A model generated the notes under the pieces. The model did no database searches. It was not told where the DNA came from and saw nothing but the letters and a program-made list of their open reading frames with translations. Shown piece by piece: positions 1-14,400 of a DNA stretch of 64,000 nt. Made by a program: the position numbers and the translations under genes. Where the stretch lies: positions 1,364,001 to 1,428,000 of the forward strand of contig JAGGNK010010225.1 in assembly GCA_017590115.1 (NCBI GenBank). Reading direction: 5' to 3'. The stretch comes from Montifringilla adamsi (taxonomy: Eukaryota; Chordata; Aves; Passeriformes; Passeridae). Position 1 is the first letter of the stretch; each line of letters opens with the position of its first letter.

Positions 1-3000
1 TGATGCTTCTTTTCACTTCTTTTTTGCCCATTCTTAGTCTTTCTATAACAACTGAAAGGGCTGAATGAGTTGTGAGATTTAACATGGTGTTTTTATGGGA
101 TGAGGTTTATGTAAGACCTTAGAAGTGTGAACCTTATGTTGCTTATATTTAGATTTCAACATATTGGCAATTTTGAATTCCTTTGCTAACACAGTACTGC
201 AAAAGTACTTTATGCATAAACAAGAGAGTAGAATCTGAGCTGCCTTTCCAATAGTTTACCTTTGTTTTTTTTCTGTTACAGTGTAAGAGTCTCTTAAATT
301 GGAGCTAGTTCAAATTGCTGGGTGCTTATATAGCTGCATTGTCAGCTGAAAGACCCTGAAAATCCCAATGCCATTCCTCTTGGTGCTGGGCAGAAACAGT
401 ACCAAATTCTCTGAATTAATTTGTTTTTCTGTCCTTACTTACTTCTAAATGGTTGAAATTAATTCTGAGAGTCAGGAGAGGTGGGGGTTAGGGTTTTTCA
501 GAGATCAACTTCATTCTAAGAAGATTTAAGGGTAAAGGGTAAAGCTTGAAGTAGTTTACCAGTGAGTTCACTCAATGTTTGAGCTGTTTTGAGCTTGCTC
601 CCTAGCTAAAATCTTGGTAGTTTGCAATATTGTCTGCAGAAGTTCAATTAAAAATATTAAATGCATTTGTTTCCTGAGAGGAAGACAAACAGATGTGCAG
701 CTCTGTTGCTTGTGCATTCAGTTACTTTCCCATAAACCTTCCTTCACAAGTTGCTGTGTATTTGTTGTATAATCTGAGCACTGGCTTCCTTACTGATGTA
801 ATTTTAAAGTCCAGATAATTCTTTGTGACAGGAAAATCTGTTGTCCATGCTCCTGTCACTGCTGCATGGTTTTTGGTCTGTACTGGGAGTTTTGATTACC
901 ATACTGACTTCAAAATTCTTAGTGAAAAGCTGATTTTATATTCAACACCTTAGAAAGGTTTTTGCATATCCTGTCTTGGTGGGTCAGAAATTTTTGACAG
1001 GTAATCATGTAGCAAAGGGTATTGTATTTGTTTACTCTGTTTTGGAGGAATTCTGTTACCTTTTTGCAACCTGTTTGCAAACCCCAGGGTTTTTGGTTTG
1101 CTGTTCTGCCCCACAGACTTTCCATGGGTCATGTCAGCTAGGTCTGCAGTGCTGGTGTATGTGGGGAGATGCCTCCATTGAATGGTTTCAAGCTTGCTAC
1201 ATCTTGTAAGCCATGCATTCATATAACTTTAATGTAGGTAAATTGTAAGCTTGAAAAGGGAGAGAATGAGCTCCATTTCTGTATATTTATATCTCCTGGA
1301 TAGAGTCATAAGCAACTTCTGCTGAATATTTTTATGTGATAGAGCTTCCATTTTTTAAATCCACACTACAAGCCAGAAATCAAATAGACTGCTCAGCTGT
1401 TTCAGTACATACCTCATTGTTAGAATATATGTTTTCAATTCTTCAGCAGTATCTTAAGTTTTCACAAACTTTTTGTGAGTATGTCAAATTTGTGACTGGC
1501 TGCAGATCCATTAATTGTGTTGCATGGAGTCAATTCTCACCAAGCTGAGTTGGGTTAATGGAGCTGACAGAAAGCTCCAAAATTGGTACAACCAATTTCC
1601 CACATTATTCATTTGGTTTGATCTGAGTCGTGGAGGTGAATGGGTGGGTCAGGCTCACTTGTACCTCTGCCTCTATTTGATTCTCAGTTCTTTTGAAAGT
1701 TACTCTCAGGCAATTCAAGCAGTGCTGACAGTAAGATCTTGATTCAAATTAACCTTCAAGCATCCAAGGACAAGCAGTATTACCCTGAGCTACACTTAAC
1801 ACAATGTTTATTCACTCATTAAGTGTCAAAATATAGTAGTAATTATTTATTTCTATCCTTTCTTATGCTTGCAAGCATGGTCTCAGAACACTTGCTCCAA
1901 CCAGCCAATGTATTAGATCCTGCGTGGTGGCTTGGCCGCTGCCTGTGGTGGTTGCGGCTCCACTTAGTCAGATGTTTGTGCATGTGTCCCTTTTGTTTGC
2001 ATTATTTATTATGGTGTTTAATCATCAACATAGGCTACTGATGGTCCCCACTAATCTCCTAGGCTGACTCTAATCACCTTGGCTTTCGCTAAGGTCATTC
2101 AGTGGGTGTCTCCAGGGCTTTCCCTTACCTTCTGGTCTCCTTCCCTAGATGTGTTAGAACAAGTGTGGAAGTGTGTGTAGAGGTCTGTTGGCAGAGAGAG
2201 CGATTTCTTTGAATGCCTGGCAGGCCAGCAGCCACCCGACCTACTAGCCTCTAATTTTTCCAGCCTCTCTTACTCCAGGCATTTTCAGATGGATGTGAAG
2301 AATTTGGGGTAATTAACCCCAAATTGAAGATGCAAGGAATCACCCTATGTAATGCTTTGCCCTACTGCTGGTTATTGATTATTTTAGCGTGGATGTGCAC
2401 AATGGGTTGTGTTACTACATGGCTACAAACACACACACAGGTTAAATTCCACTGGATATGTGCCTTGGTAATTTGATATGTAACACCTGTAAGTACATTT
2501 GGTAAAAAATTACAAAAATTTGGGCTTTTGACAAAAATTTGTCAGTTGCCAGATTTATTTACCACTTTCTGAAATAGCAAGCAGCTCAGGCCAGTGGACC
2601 TCCTAACTCCTCAAAATACAAGATTCTGCTCTTGACTTTACAAAAAGACAGGTGGGAACAGAGTGTAAGGGAAGTGGTGGGTGATGAGAGCAATGTGGGG
2701 TCTGCCTCTTCTGGCAGTGGGTAGCTCACTTTCAAAGTGGAGCTACTGCTGGAATCTTTTGTTTTCTTCCATAACTCATCTCCATTGCTGGTGTGCACAC
2801 TGTTTTGAAAGGTCCATTGCTTCATTTTTGACATTATGTAGCACTTACGACTTTATATCACAGAAATAAAAATGATAGACCATGTAAGCAATGGAGGTTC
2901 CTGTATGCATTTAGAAGACACATTTAGCACAGATGTACAAAAGAAATGATACAACTATAGCCTTCCAAAGTTATCAGAAAAAAATATTCAAATATAATTA

Positions 3001-5344
3001 AATGAATGTTTGTTCTCCATGTGTGGAAAGCATCTAGCAATGTAGTAAATCTTTTCTGGAAGGAGGCAAACAAAGGACTAAGTCTTGACTATAGGTAACG
3101 AAATATTTTCTTCCTAAAATAGTATTTCTAAAAAATGCTCACTTTTTTTTTTGCCTGAAAGCCTTTACCGCTTGCTCTTTTAGTTCATCAAGTACAACAG
3201 GACAGAATTGCAAACATAGTTTTAATTTTAAAAGCTTCAGCTTGCTAACTGTATTTGTCAAACTGTACATATATGCAATGCCTCTTCTGAATTAAAATCT
3301 AAGTATTTGTAAACAGTTCTTGTAAGTAACAAAAGAAGGAGTGGGCAACTTTACCATTCTGATATGTTTTCCTAAATAATTTTCTTAAGTATCCAGGTGC
3401 CTCCCTAAGACTAGGAAATAGAATTCTGGGACTGTGATCTGTAGACATCGCTTTTATTTCATTGTGGCCATATCCCTGCACTATTTTCTTGTTGACATGT
3501 TGCAGCTTTACATTTCTGTGAATAAATAAATAAGATCGCTGATGTAGTGGTTTTTCTGAGAAGAAACAGTACATTGAGTTTCAGCTTAGGGGAAATGGTG
3601 ACTGGTTTTGTTTCTGACCCAAGAGTTAAGAATGAAAATGCCTAGTTGAGCATGTAACTAGCAGAAAGCTTGACTCAGAGGAGTGGTGATCTACCTGTTG
3701 TTTAATAATTTACCAGAGTAATTCATAGCTCTGGACACGATTAGTGTTGTTAAACTCTGATTTCATGGTTACTTGTGGGTGAAATTACTTCTGGCTTGTC
3801 CCAGCTTTAACTTCTTAAAGATCTTACTTTTAAATAAATGCATAGTTTAATGTGGAAGCAGAATACTTGGATGCCTGTTTTCCTATAAGGTGCTAAGTTC
3901 CTTCATTTCTTAGACTGCATGAGCACATGGCATGGAAGGATGTACAAACATCTGTTCCCAGCCCCACAAGTAAAATTATGAAAACAATTCCCATGGTCCC
4001 TCCTTAGAGCAATTCCAGTGATCTGATGGGTCAGGAAGGTTATTTACAGAACAGCCAGATATCAGTGTAGAGGAGTAAATAATACTGAATAGCAGTGGGT
4101 CTGAGTGATTGGATGATTAATACTTTCTGTTCAGATATGGTTTGGGGCTTTTTTTCTTAGTGTCCCCTCACAGGTTTCTTAATGTCCCCTCACAGGTTTC
4201 TATGAATCTGAAAAATGTTGCTTGCAGTTGCAGTGTGCATTCCCACAAAACCTTCCATGTCATATCATAAACTTAAGGAGCTATGCAGCTGTAGTAGGTC
4301 AGCCCCTTAGAATGTGTGGAGAAAATGCTTTGGGTAAAGAACTTGTGGGGCCCAATCTTTAATTTATTACTGATGTGTTGTGCACACTGAAAAACTGGAC
4401 ATTAGTAACCTTAATAGTCTTTCAGCATTAGTTGTTGTATAACTAATACTCTCAGTCCTGAAAATTCTGTAACTAACAGGAAAGCAGTTCAGTGTAGAAA
4501 AAGAGTGCTAGAGAAAGTTGATTTGGTGACTGACATCCTCTTCCCTGTGAGGAATGGTCCTGCAGTGGCAGCTTTGCACTGGTAGTCTAAGCCACTTCAG
4601 AAGCAGGTGAGAGATGGAAAAATAAGATTCTGTCTTAAAAACAGGGGGTAGATTAGCACCCAGGAAGAGCTGTACCAAATTGCTGTATCCTTTGCAACAC
4701 TGGGCTGGGCAATGCTGCCAGCTGAGTCATTCCCCCTGCTCTCATGGTCAAGCTGGCAGTACCAAGATAGCAACTGACAGCTAGAAAAGCAGCTTCTGTT
4801 GAGGGAATTGCTGGTTTGTTTTCCTTTGGGACTTTGTTTCTAAGTTCGTAATTAAACTCCTAGGTTTCTGCTTGGTAGGATAAACCTGCTTATTTTTCAC
4901 TTTTTAAATTTAGAATAATAATCAGTTCAGGTTAGGCTGGTGAAGGCAGCTTTTTTGGAAAGAATAGGTTCATGCAAGGTTATGCATGTGCAGGCAGACT
5001 TCCAAAGTAACTTGAGAGGAGGCTGGAAACTCCAGTGATTGTTACATATCCTGCCAAGCTAGTTGGGTTGATGTGAGGGTTCATGTCTCCAGATCAGTAT
5101 GCTGCGATAGGAGGACATGGTGGAAAAACTGCTCACCCTTTGAAGAATGCCCCTGTTTGTGATGCTACTTTATAAAAAATGGAAAAATGAATTCCCTCCC
5201 ACTGCAAAAATAGTATTCTTCACACCAGGTGCTTAACGTGGGCTGTCTTATGAAGAGCAGCAAAAGAGATGTCTTCAAAGAATCAGTGCCAAAAATTACC
5301 TTACATGCTGCTCAAGACATTTTTATTCTGTATTGCTGTTGTAG
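1..5344 (+). other. ABHD5: ABHD5 intron 1 (3' part only)
   Basis: This is AT-rich sequence ending in a polypyrimidine-poor but canonical acceptor (tgttgtag, AG at 5343-5344) before exon 2. I see no CpG-rich stretch and no match to the expected acidic N-terminal exon 1, so the promoter and start codon are inferred to lie upstream of position 1. The stretch holds a small perfect inverted repeat (2301-2325), a roughly 22-bp direct repeat around 4157-4200 (two copies of a tgtcccctcacagg unit) and short CA and A/T runs. No gene or recognisable transposon was seen in it. Confidence 0.8.
2301..2325. repeat. Perfect 9-bp inverted repeat with TAATTAA loop
   Basis: Arms aatttgggg (2301-2309) and ccccaaatt (2317-2325) flank taattaa. 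It lies in ABHD5 intron 1. The centre resembles a homeodomain core site, but function is unknown. Confidence 0.85.
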
Positions 5345-5430
5345 GTTCGGGTGGTTATTCAGCTGGCTTCCTGCCTGGTGTCCCACATCACTGCTACACC
5401 TTAAAGAGGCTGAGGACAAAATGCTAAAAT
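5345..5430 (+). CDS. ABHD5: ABHD5 exon 2 (lipid-droplet anchor)
   Basis: The exon is bounded by AG at 5343-5344 and GTAAGT at 5431. Its first base completes a codon begun in exon 1, and its last base (T) begins a Cys codon finished in exon 3. It encodes [15 protein letters not shown] and then an amphipathic Lys/Glu-rich stretch ending KMLK. Three Trp spaced by three residues correspond to the N-terminal motif known to be required for lipid-droplet targeting of ABHD5. Compared with human, the residues between the Trp differ (FS and A instead of TG and T) while the Trp themselves are kept. Confidence 0.94.
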
Positions 5431-8400
5431 GTAAGTCTTTGGGTTTTAATAAGTTTCATAGATATAACTAGATTTGTTATAAATTAACATTAAATATAAT
5501 GAGAGAAGTTTTTCATTATATCTTTCACACTGTGATGAAATAGGTTTTAAATTACATTTTCATTTTTTACTTACGTAGATATTTGATTAGAAGCTATCTC
5601 CTTTGAAAGAAGCTCCTATTTGGAACGTGGTTTCAGTAGAGTGTACTTTATATTTTGTCAGGTGTGTGTAGCAACACAATTTTTTCCCCTTTTTTCTCCA
5701 GGTATTGCAAGCATATACAATAAAAGATATGTGTATATATCTAATGGAAATAAAATATGGACACTGACGTTCTCTCCAGACCTTTCAAATAAAACTCCAC
5801 TTGTTCTCCTGCATGGGTTTGGAGGAGGTGTTGGACTGTGGGCTCTCAACTTTGAAGATCTCTGTGAGAACAGGACCGTTCATGCTTTCGACCTCTTGGG
5901 ATTTGGGCGTAGCAGTAGACCACACTTTGATACTGATGCTCGGGAAGCAGAAAATCAGTTTGTGGAATCCATAGAAGAATGGAGAAAGGAGGTGGGGCTA
6001 GAAAAAATGATTCTGCTTGGACACAACCTAGGTGGATTCCTGGCTGCTGCTTACTCCTTAAAATATCCATCAAGGTATGTGAAAATAAAGAAATAAAGGG
6101 ATTCCTTTTCTGTATTTGAGTATTGATTTTAATATAGATTTTCTTTCATCAGGCTCTTTGTAGATAATCTTTATATAGATGACTGTGATGATTTAAAGAA
6201 ATTGTACAGAATTCTAAGACCAAAGTATGAATTGTGTGGTTTGTTCCTTCCAGGTGAAGGAAACATGTAGATATAGTAAATATTATTATATATGTATACT
6301 ATTTCTGTACCTCTGTATACTTTTCTGTACCTCTTCAGTTCAGTACCTCCTTGCCATGTTATAAGATGAAATAGCGGTGAATATATTTATGGGTGAATGT
6401 TTTGTTTTAAAGATGGCTTTGTGAAGGGAAAATAGGCCTGTTTCTGCCAAACTTCCCACTCTTAAGGATAACATTGAAACTTAGGAATATAATTCCCCTA
6501 GATAATTTATGCCTATATCCTAGCAGTCAGCCTGGTGCCAGCAGAATGATGTAAAAATTATTTTAGTGACTCTTTGACTTAAATTGTCTGTATACCACTT
6601 CATATTTCTTTGTAAGACAGCCCATCTGCAGCAGTTCTCTAATTTTATTTCATCAGCATTTTCTGCACCATATTTTGTCCAACAGTAAATATTTTTTTCC
6701 CCCTTAAAGTAGTAATTTCCAGTAGTTTATAAATTGGGTTATAAATTACATATCCCCTGCTGAACTAGGATTTTACCAACTGAGGCAATTCTGTATCAAA
6801 AAATGGCAATGCTTTTGTTGGGATACATTTAGTGGTCTCCTGTGAAAAACTGAATGTAAGCTTAACTCTCCACATCATATAGCAAATTCTGTATTTTACT
6901 AAACATATCTTATTCTTTTCTATTCGTGTCAAGTTTCACTGTTTCTTTGTTTCTCACTTGAATAGATTTGAAATAATTTCATGCATCGTTTTTCCCTACA
7001 ACACTGCCTTTTTCTTTCTGAATGGACAGCACTTAGCACAAGTGGCTGGAAATGATGTGTGAAAGTAGATGTGTTTCTAAATCCAGAATTGCAGTAAAGA
7101 TATAAACCTATTAGCCTTTTAGTTATAAACCAACTTCTAGCTAACTGTAATTAGCTTTTTGTAGGGATCACTTATTTCCTTACCTCTTTTTCCAAAGTAT
7201 CTGTATATGGCACTGTCCTATCCCTGTGGGATGGGAATATTGTTTTTGCCCACTGCTGATTTACATCAAAAGTGATGCTTTATTTTTATGCATCACTGCA
7301 CTTAAGTTGGGATTAATTAATTTGGAGATGTTTCAGTTTGTGCTCTCACATTAGTAATGTTTTTCTGAAATTAAACTAAGACCACCAAAATAGCAAATTG
7401 ACTGTTAGGGTCCTAAAAGAGCATTGAATCAAGTGATAAATATAGCACAGCTTTCAGTCAGGTTATCTAACAATGCATTAGAGGCTTAAAGGATTCTGGA
7501 TACATATTGTTAGGAAAGTAGATCTGTTTCTCCAAGCATAGATGATCCGTTAATTTGCTACACTGTACCAGAGTCCATGGAAAATCCCAGGCTACTAATC
7601 CAAAAAGATTCCTGTTTAGCATACTGCCAACTTGAAGTGGGCCATGATTTTCAAATAGTGCAATTTCTGGACATTTACTTTGGAAGTGATTCTCATGGTC
7701 AACTTCCTGTTATACTGGGTTATGTTTTAGGCTTGTTTACCAAAAGGAGAAATGCCAAACAGGAAGGAAAGTATTAAGAACGGAAATGTGAAACAAAGGT
7801 TACTTTATTTTTATTGATTTGTTTGCCATATTATACCTAATACCATAGTTTGTGCAGAGTGTTTGGCTGTCCTGAATGCCTCCTCATGGCTTTCTCTGCT
7901 GTGTCTCTGATCTCTCCTGCTTGGTTTGTACAGTTAGATTCTACCCTGTCCTCTCTTACTGTTGCTGTTTGCTGCAGGGTGCGAGTATTCTCATAGCTGA
8001 GCTGACAACCAAGAAATGTCTTTGTGATGTTAATCCTTTCCAACCCTTCATTCCAAGCCCAGGTTTTTGGTTTCCCAACTGATCATAATCCAGAAAAAAC
8101 TTTTGGGATAATTTCTGGCATCATTTTAGGCATGATGAACTATTCTGTGTTATTATATAATCTGGTGGCTTTAACAGTGAAGGAAGTAATGAAGGAAAAC
8201 GTAAAAATAAAAAGGTAAAAAGTTAAAGATAAAAATATAAAAACCATAGACGGATTTAGATTAGATAAGACTTTTAGGATCAAGTCCAACTGTTCACCCA
8301 GCACTTCCAAGTGCACCACGAAAGCATGTCCTTAAGCACTGCATTCACACATCTAAATACCTCCAAAGATGGGTACTCAATCACTTCCCTGGGCATAGCA

Positions 8401-11400
8401 TCATGAAATGATATAGATGGGAAGGGACCTAAAGGATTATCTGGTTCCAACCCCTCTACCGTGGGTAGGGATACATTCCACTAGACCAGATAGAACAAGA
8501 TAGCCTGTTCCAATGCTTGACAGCCCTTTCAGTGAAGAAATTTTTTCTCATATCCAGTCTAAACCTCCTTGAGGCCATTTCCTCATGTCGTATTCCTTGC
8601 TACTTGGGACAAGAGACCAACCCCCACGTTGCTATAACCTCCTGGCAGGTAGTTGTAGAGAATGATAATGAGGAATCTGAAATGGAAAACCATCTTAAAA
8701 TGGAAAACTATAGTTAAGAGTCACTTTTTCCCAGAAATCACCACTATCTAGGACATGTAAGAGTAGGTGTTATTATGAGATTAAATGGAAAAGGGACAAT
8801 TAAAGGGAAAGGGACAATTCTAATCTACCAGGATGAATTAGAATTTTGCTTGAGGGGAACCCACAGCACGAAGTGATCAATAGTTGCATGTGCTGGAAAC
8901 TCCTACAGTGCTCTCTGTACTGATATTCCTTTGAGTAATAATTTTACAAATCGCCTCTCTAATGTTTTCTTTCATGACCTAAAATCAATAAATTTGGAAG
9001 ATGACTGATAGTTTTATTCTGCCTTTTTCAGTTCAAATTTTACTTTGATGATTTTTCAGTTAAATTGTGTCTCTTCTTTGAACAGAGATCTTAGACTTGT
9101 AGAAACTTCGCTTTAATGAAACAGATGCCATTATCCTCTTTTCTGTCAAATTAAACTACTCCTGCAAATAATGAGCATTTAGATTAGGCTATTTTTAAAA
9201 GCAGAAACAAGACTATCCTTTCTCTCAAATGTTTGTGACGGTGGGTATCTGTAATATACTGAGTATCTCTTTGTGACACATGCTTCCATGTTTCTGGTTC
9301 ATACATATGATTAGGTGCAATTCACTCTCTAATTAGTAATTGAAATCAAAACGGTTGATGAATCAGAAACTAGGCAATAAGCCTCTGCGATAGAAGTGAC
9401 TAAAGTAGGCTGTATGTATGTATCTGTAAAACAGATAGCGCGTTTTCATCATGCTCACTTAAAGGAAAGCTACTGTACTTTAAACCACTGAACCTTTTTT
9501 GCCAACAGGGTCAAGCATCTTATCTTAGTGGAGCCATGGGGTTTTCCAGAGAGGCCTGACAATGCTGAACACGAAAGACCAATTCCAATCTGGATCAAAG
9601 CACTAGGAGCTATATTGAGTCCATTTAATCCATTAGCTGGGCTAAGAATAGCAGGACCCTTTGGTGAGTTTTAGCTACTCTTAAATACCATTTCTGTTTT
9701 GGTTGAACGTAAACATGGAGCAGATAGTGCATTATGATAAACTTTTTTGCAAGTCTGTATCAGCTGCAAAGGAAAGAGTTGGAGGAGAAAGTGAGAGAGG
9801 TTGAAGAAAGTTTGAACTCTTTAGGAAAGAAGGCAAACTCTTGCTATTAGAAGTGCTAGTATGATAGTCTACAGCAAGCTACACTATATGATCTGTACAG
9901 GCTTCAGTTATAGTGAGTTGGATTATGCAGATGTCTGTTGGGGAACCCTGACAAAGTGGTGTGAATGTGAAAGGTTTTTTCTGGTTGCCTCTGGTCACAG
10001 TCCATTTAGATTCCCCTTCTAATTCAGTTTGGTGAGCAAATGGGATTTCCAAATTCCCTTAACATTAGAAGGCAGTTTGTCATAAATGCAAGAATCTTTG
10101 GCCTGAGTTTAGAGAAGTTGAAACTGGGTTCTTTCCATTAGCCATTTTCTTACTAGTCTAGGAAATCTTGTGGGCCTCATTGGTATCCTGCATTATGGTG
10201 GCAGTTCTTATTTCCATTTCTTCAACAGCACTGATGGAATGGTAGATAAACTCTCTATACCCTAATACTAGGGCTAGGTAGGGCTGACCAAAAATACTGT
10301 GGTTTTAGTTCATCTGGGGAATGGGGAGAAGAATGTAATAAAATCTAAAAGTCGTTATAGCTATTCCTTCTAGAGGAGAAAGAGGTTATCTGTCTGTTAC
10401 TCTCTGTGCTACTGAATTATCTTCTGGAGAGGTTTGGAAAAATATATCCTTCAGATCCCTCACAAGTATAATTAATTAACAACTTCATCATTTTTGGTAT
10501 TCAGTCTGAAGATAAACTCATGAGATTTCTAGGCATTGTTTACATTTAAACCACATCTGTTTCGTAAATCTATTTCTATAGAATATATATTTCAATATGC
10601 TGATTTGTTTGTTTCTTTTCAATAGTGTGACAAATTTAGTTTTTCAGACAAGCAACATGTTTTGTACAAACAGATTATTTTTTTTTTTTAAGTAAAATGC
10701 TAATTTGGTTAACAAAACAACCTGGAAATTATTGAGTGATACGCACTGATTTAATGTGTTCTATCCAACAACAAGAGCATGCATAAATCAATCCACATCC
10801 ACATGGGAAAATTCAAAGCTGAAATTGTCTTCCTTAGCAATAAGTGAAGTCAAACCATGCTGCAGAAGCAGACTCTGTCCTGGCAAGATGCCCCCACACC
10901 TAGCTTTGCTTATAGGTTGCCGTGGGGGGCAGTGCCTTTAAAAAATTTTTCATCTGTTTCTCACTGCACTGGTAAAAAAGTTTTCCATCACCAACTTAAG
11001 TTCTTGACAGGTGAAACTTAGAGAAGGGCAGGTCTAAACACTGCTGCAAGTAGACATCAGACCTAACCTGATGAAGACACTGACTGGTCCCTGGGTTCGT
11101 TCTGCCTGCAGATGTGTTTAAGCTGATGGGCAGACTTAGTTGATTGAACTTCACTCTAAAGTCAATTGCTCTTATTCAAAGCTATAAGTTCAAATGTGAA
11201 CCAAGTTCTTTGGGATATCACAATAGTATCCCATGGATGTTTAATCAGTCCCACAGGCAAATACTTAAAACTGAAAGAGAGACAGAATCCAGAGATGTTT
11301 TTTCTTTGAGTGGTTTCCAGGTAGTTGATTTGCATGTTTTCCTTCACTTAAACGGAACAGTCACCCAGGAGTTTCACAGTTTGATGGGGGTTTGATGCTT

Positions 11401-14400
11401 AGGTTGGATTTCTGAATTCCATTCCTAGAGCTGGATGCCTGAAAATTCCTCACAACAGAAATGTCAGTGTGACCACACCGTTTTTGTGGAAATCTGTGTC
11501 TTCAATGTTAAATTTCTTACAGTATTTTGATAGACACTATGGAAAACATCAGCCAGACAATTCAGAATTTCTTCAATAAATATTACAACAATGATTTACA
11601 GTCTAATTTCATTCCAGATTTTTTTCCAAGTTGCCTTGAATCCTTGTTTCATTCTCCCCTGTAAATTCACAGGGGGAAAGTGTTTTGGAATTGGACCCAC
11701 AGACAAAGCACTTCTTACCAAAACAGACAGTGAATTCTAAAATTTGATAACACTTCATGCCGTGGCCTCTATGCTGATAGCGGGACAAGGCACAGAATTA
11801 GTCTCTTTTTTCCAAGTACTCTTATTCCAAGCCAGCTGTGTTCACTTGTGTCCAAAAAACCCAAACACACAGAAAAAGAAGTCCAGCAATTGTACTCTAT
11901 GTAGGGAAAACAGAGCAAAGCCAATTGCCAGATTTTTATAAATTCTTCATTGCTTTGGGAGTTAAATCACTGTTTCATAAGGGAATTATTTTCTCTTGCA
12001 CTGTATTCGTTTTCTAAATCTGTTTCAAGCATGCGTAAGGGCGTGTTGCAATAATCTCCAGGTTACGAAAACATAGATCACTGTGACAAGGTCTACATAA
12101 ATAATACCAGGCCTTTGCCCAGGACTGGGTGGGAAGAAGTGACATCATCATAATTGCACAGATTAACAACAGTATGAAGTTCCTGCCGTCTGAGAAAGGG
12201 GAAACATAACTATGAATAGTCACAGTCAGCTCAGTGTCCACATGGAGACCAGTGCTGAGTATCGTTCCTCACAGATCACTGTTGGGATTGGCTGTTACAC
12301 GCCTTTGGCAGCAGCACAAACTATGGGATCGAATGCGCCCTCAGCAAGTCTGCTGATGGCACCAAGCTGTGTGGGCAGCAAGCTGTAGGGGAGAGATGCC
12401 AGCCAGAGGGACATGGACAGGCTTGAGAGGTGGGCCCATGCCGACCTCGCGAAGTTCAACAAGGCTGTGTGCAAGGTTCTGAACCCAGGTCAGGGCAGTC
12501 CTGACCACGTCTGAACAGAGAGTAGATGGAGAGCAGCCCTGAGGAGAAAGACCTGGGGTGTTGGTTGATCAGAAGCCCAAAATGATCCAGCAATGTGTTC
12601 TTGCAGCCCAGAAAGCCAACTGCATCCTGGGCTGCATCAAAAGCAGCATGGCCAGCAGATTGAGGGAGGTGATTCTCCCCCTCTACTCTGCTCTCATGAG
12701 ACCCCAGGTGGAATACTGCATCCAACCCTGGGGCCCCAGTAAAAGAACGTTGGAGACATTCCCCGTGGAGATAGTTAAGAGGAGGGACGTGAAGATGAGC
12801 AGAGGGCTGGAGCACCTCTCCTGTGAAGACAAGCTGAAAGAGTTGGAATTCAGAAGAGAAGGCTTTGGGGACACCTTGTAGGAACCTTCCAGTACCTACA
12901 GGGGGCCTGCAAGAGAGCTGGAGAGCAGCTTTTTACAAGGGTCTGTAGTGATGGGACGGGGGTAATGACTTCAAATGGAAAAGTTAGATCAGATATTAGG
13001 GATGAGTAATACTCTTAAACTAAGATTAGCCTTGTGGTGAGGCTCTTGTCCCAAAGATCCATCTGGTCAATGTAAAAGAGGCTTCTTAGAGAAATTATTC
13101 AGAAAAGACGCTTAAGTTTAGAAGGCCTGAACTGGCCCCTGAAAAGACCCACTTCTCTATTGGCTTGTTAGGAGAGCATAAGGACAAGGGTTTTCGGCAC
13201 TAAGTCTCTTCATTTATACCAGTAGTTTTGCCTTATGTTAAGATTTCTACACCTGTTTTTCATCACAGACTTCTGTTATTTCAATCACACTCTAGTTAGA
13301 TGAACTAGCTTCGGAAGCAGACTGTTCTGTAAGAGGAGAAGACAGACTTAAGCAAGAAGACAGCCCAGCTTTTTCAGCAGTGCCTTCTGGCCCTGAAAAG
13401 TGTAGTGCATTTAACCTACCCAGTGCTGCCAGTGTATGGAGAACGTATTGATATCGTGTGAGACTAAACTGGTGACAAAAAGACAGTGCTTAGCCCTTTT
13501 GCTGGTCCCCATTGTAGGTTTCTTCTGTCACTGTAGTGACCCTACTCAAACATTCCCCATATGTATTTGGTGGCGGGAGCAGCATAAAATTCTTTACAGT
13601 ATTTATATTTCATTCCTGTTAAGTGTAATTCCATCGTGTTTCGCTAAGACATGCAAATGGTAAAACCAAATACAGCTTTAGAAGCCACAAGTTTCTAGGG
13701 GATGTGTTCTCAGGGCTCTAATGAAAAGCATTAGGCAATCTGATAAAGTAGTTTATACACATTCCCCCTCTAACAGTGTTTCCTGTTTTAACAGGATTAA
13801 GCCTTGTTCAACGTTTAAGACCAGATTTCAAGCGAAAATATTCATCAATGTTTGATGATAACACTGTGGCTGAATATATCTATCACTGCAATGTGCAGTC
13901 ACCCAGGTGAGTATGAATTTCCCAGTGTATGTTTTGAAGTCTGTTGTTCATTTACTGAGTGCCTACTACTCCCTCCAATGGCCATGGCAGCAGTGTGCAT
14001 GCTATTTTTTTAAAATTGTGGCATCTATTATATTGAAGAAAAAGGTACCGTTGCACTTTTTCTGAATTCCAGATACTGATAAATGTAAAAAGTATCCTAA
14101 TTCTATATTTATTCTCAATTTGTGTTAATTCTGTGAGAGTTTGAGCATTTCACTTAATTAAATAATTGTTGGAGAATTTTAATGTGTAAAGAATTTCTTT
14201 TAAAACTTTAAAAATAAGGCATTTAATTCTTTGAAGTGCTACCACTCAGTCTTGCAAAAACCTGGGCTCTTCCTGTTGAAAATTATATGTAAACCTTGGA
14301 AACTTCCTTTTCTTAATTGTAAAAAATCCCAACCTCATGCACTCTGTGCTACCAAAAGGCATGGATACTCTATTTTAGATGAAAAGCAGGTCCAATGGCA

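Noticed and set aside
5620..5701. ATG at 5620 as a start for a short ABHD5 form
   Set aside because: The segment 5620-5701 is the polypyrimidine tract and acceptor of intron 2. Exon 2 joins exon 3 in frame and matches ABHD5 across the junction.
12456..12874. Minus-strand open frames of 119 and 63 codons in ABHD5 intron 4
   Set aside because: They are antisense shadows of the CR1 ORF2 remnant on the + strand.
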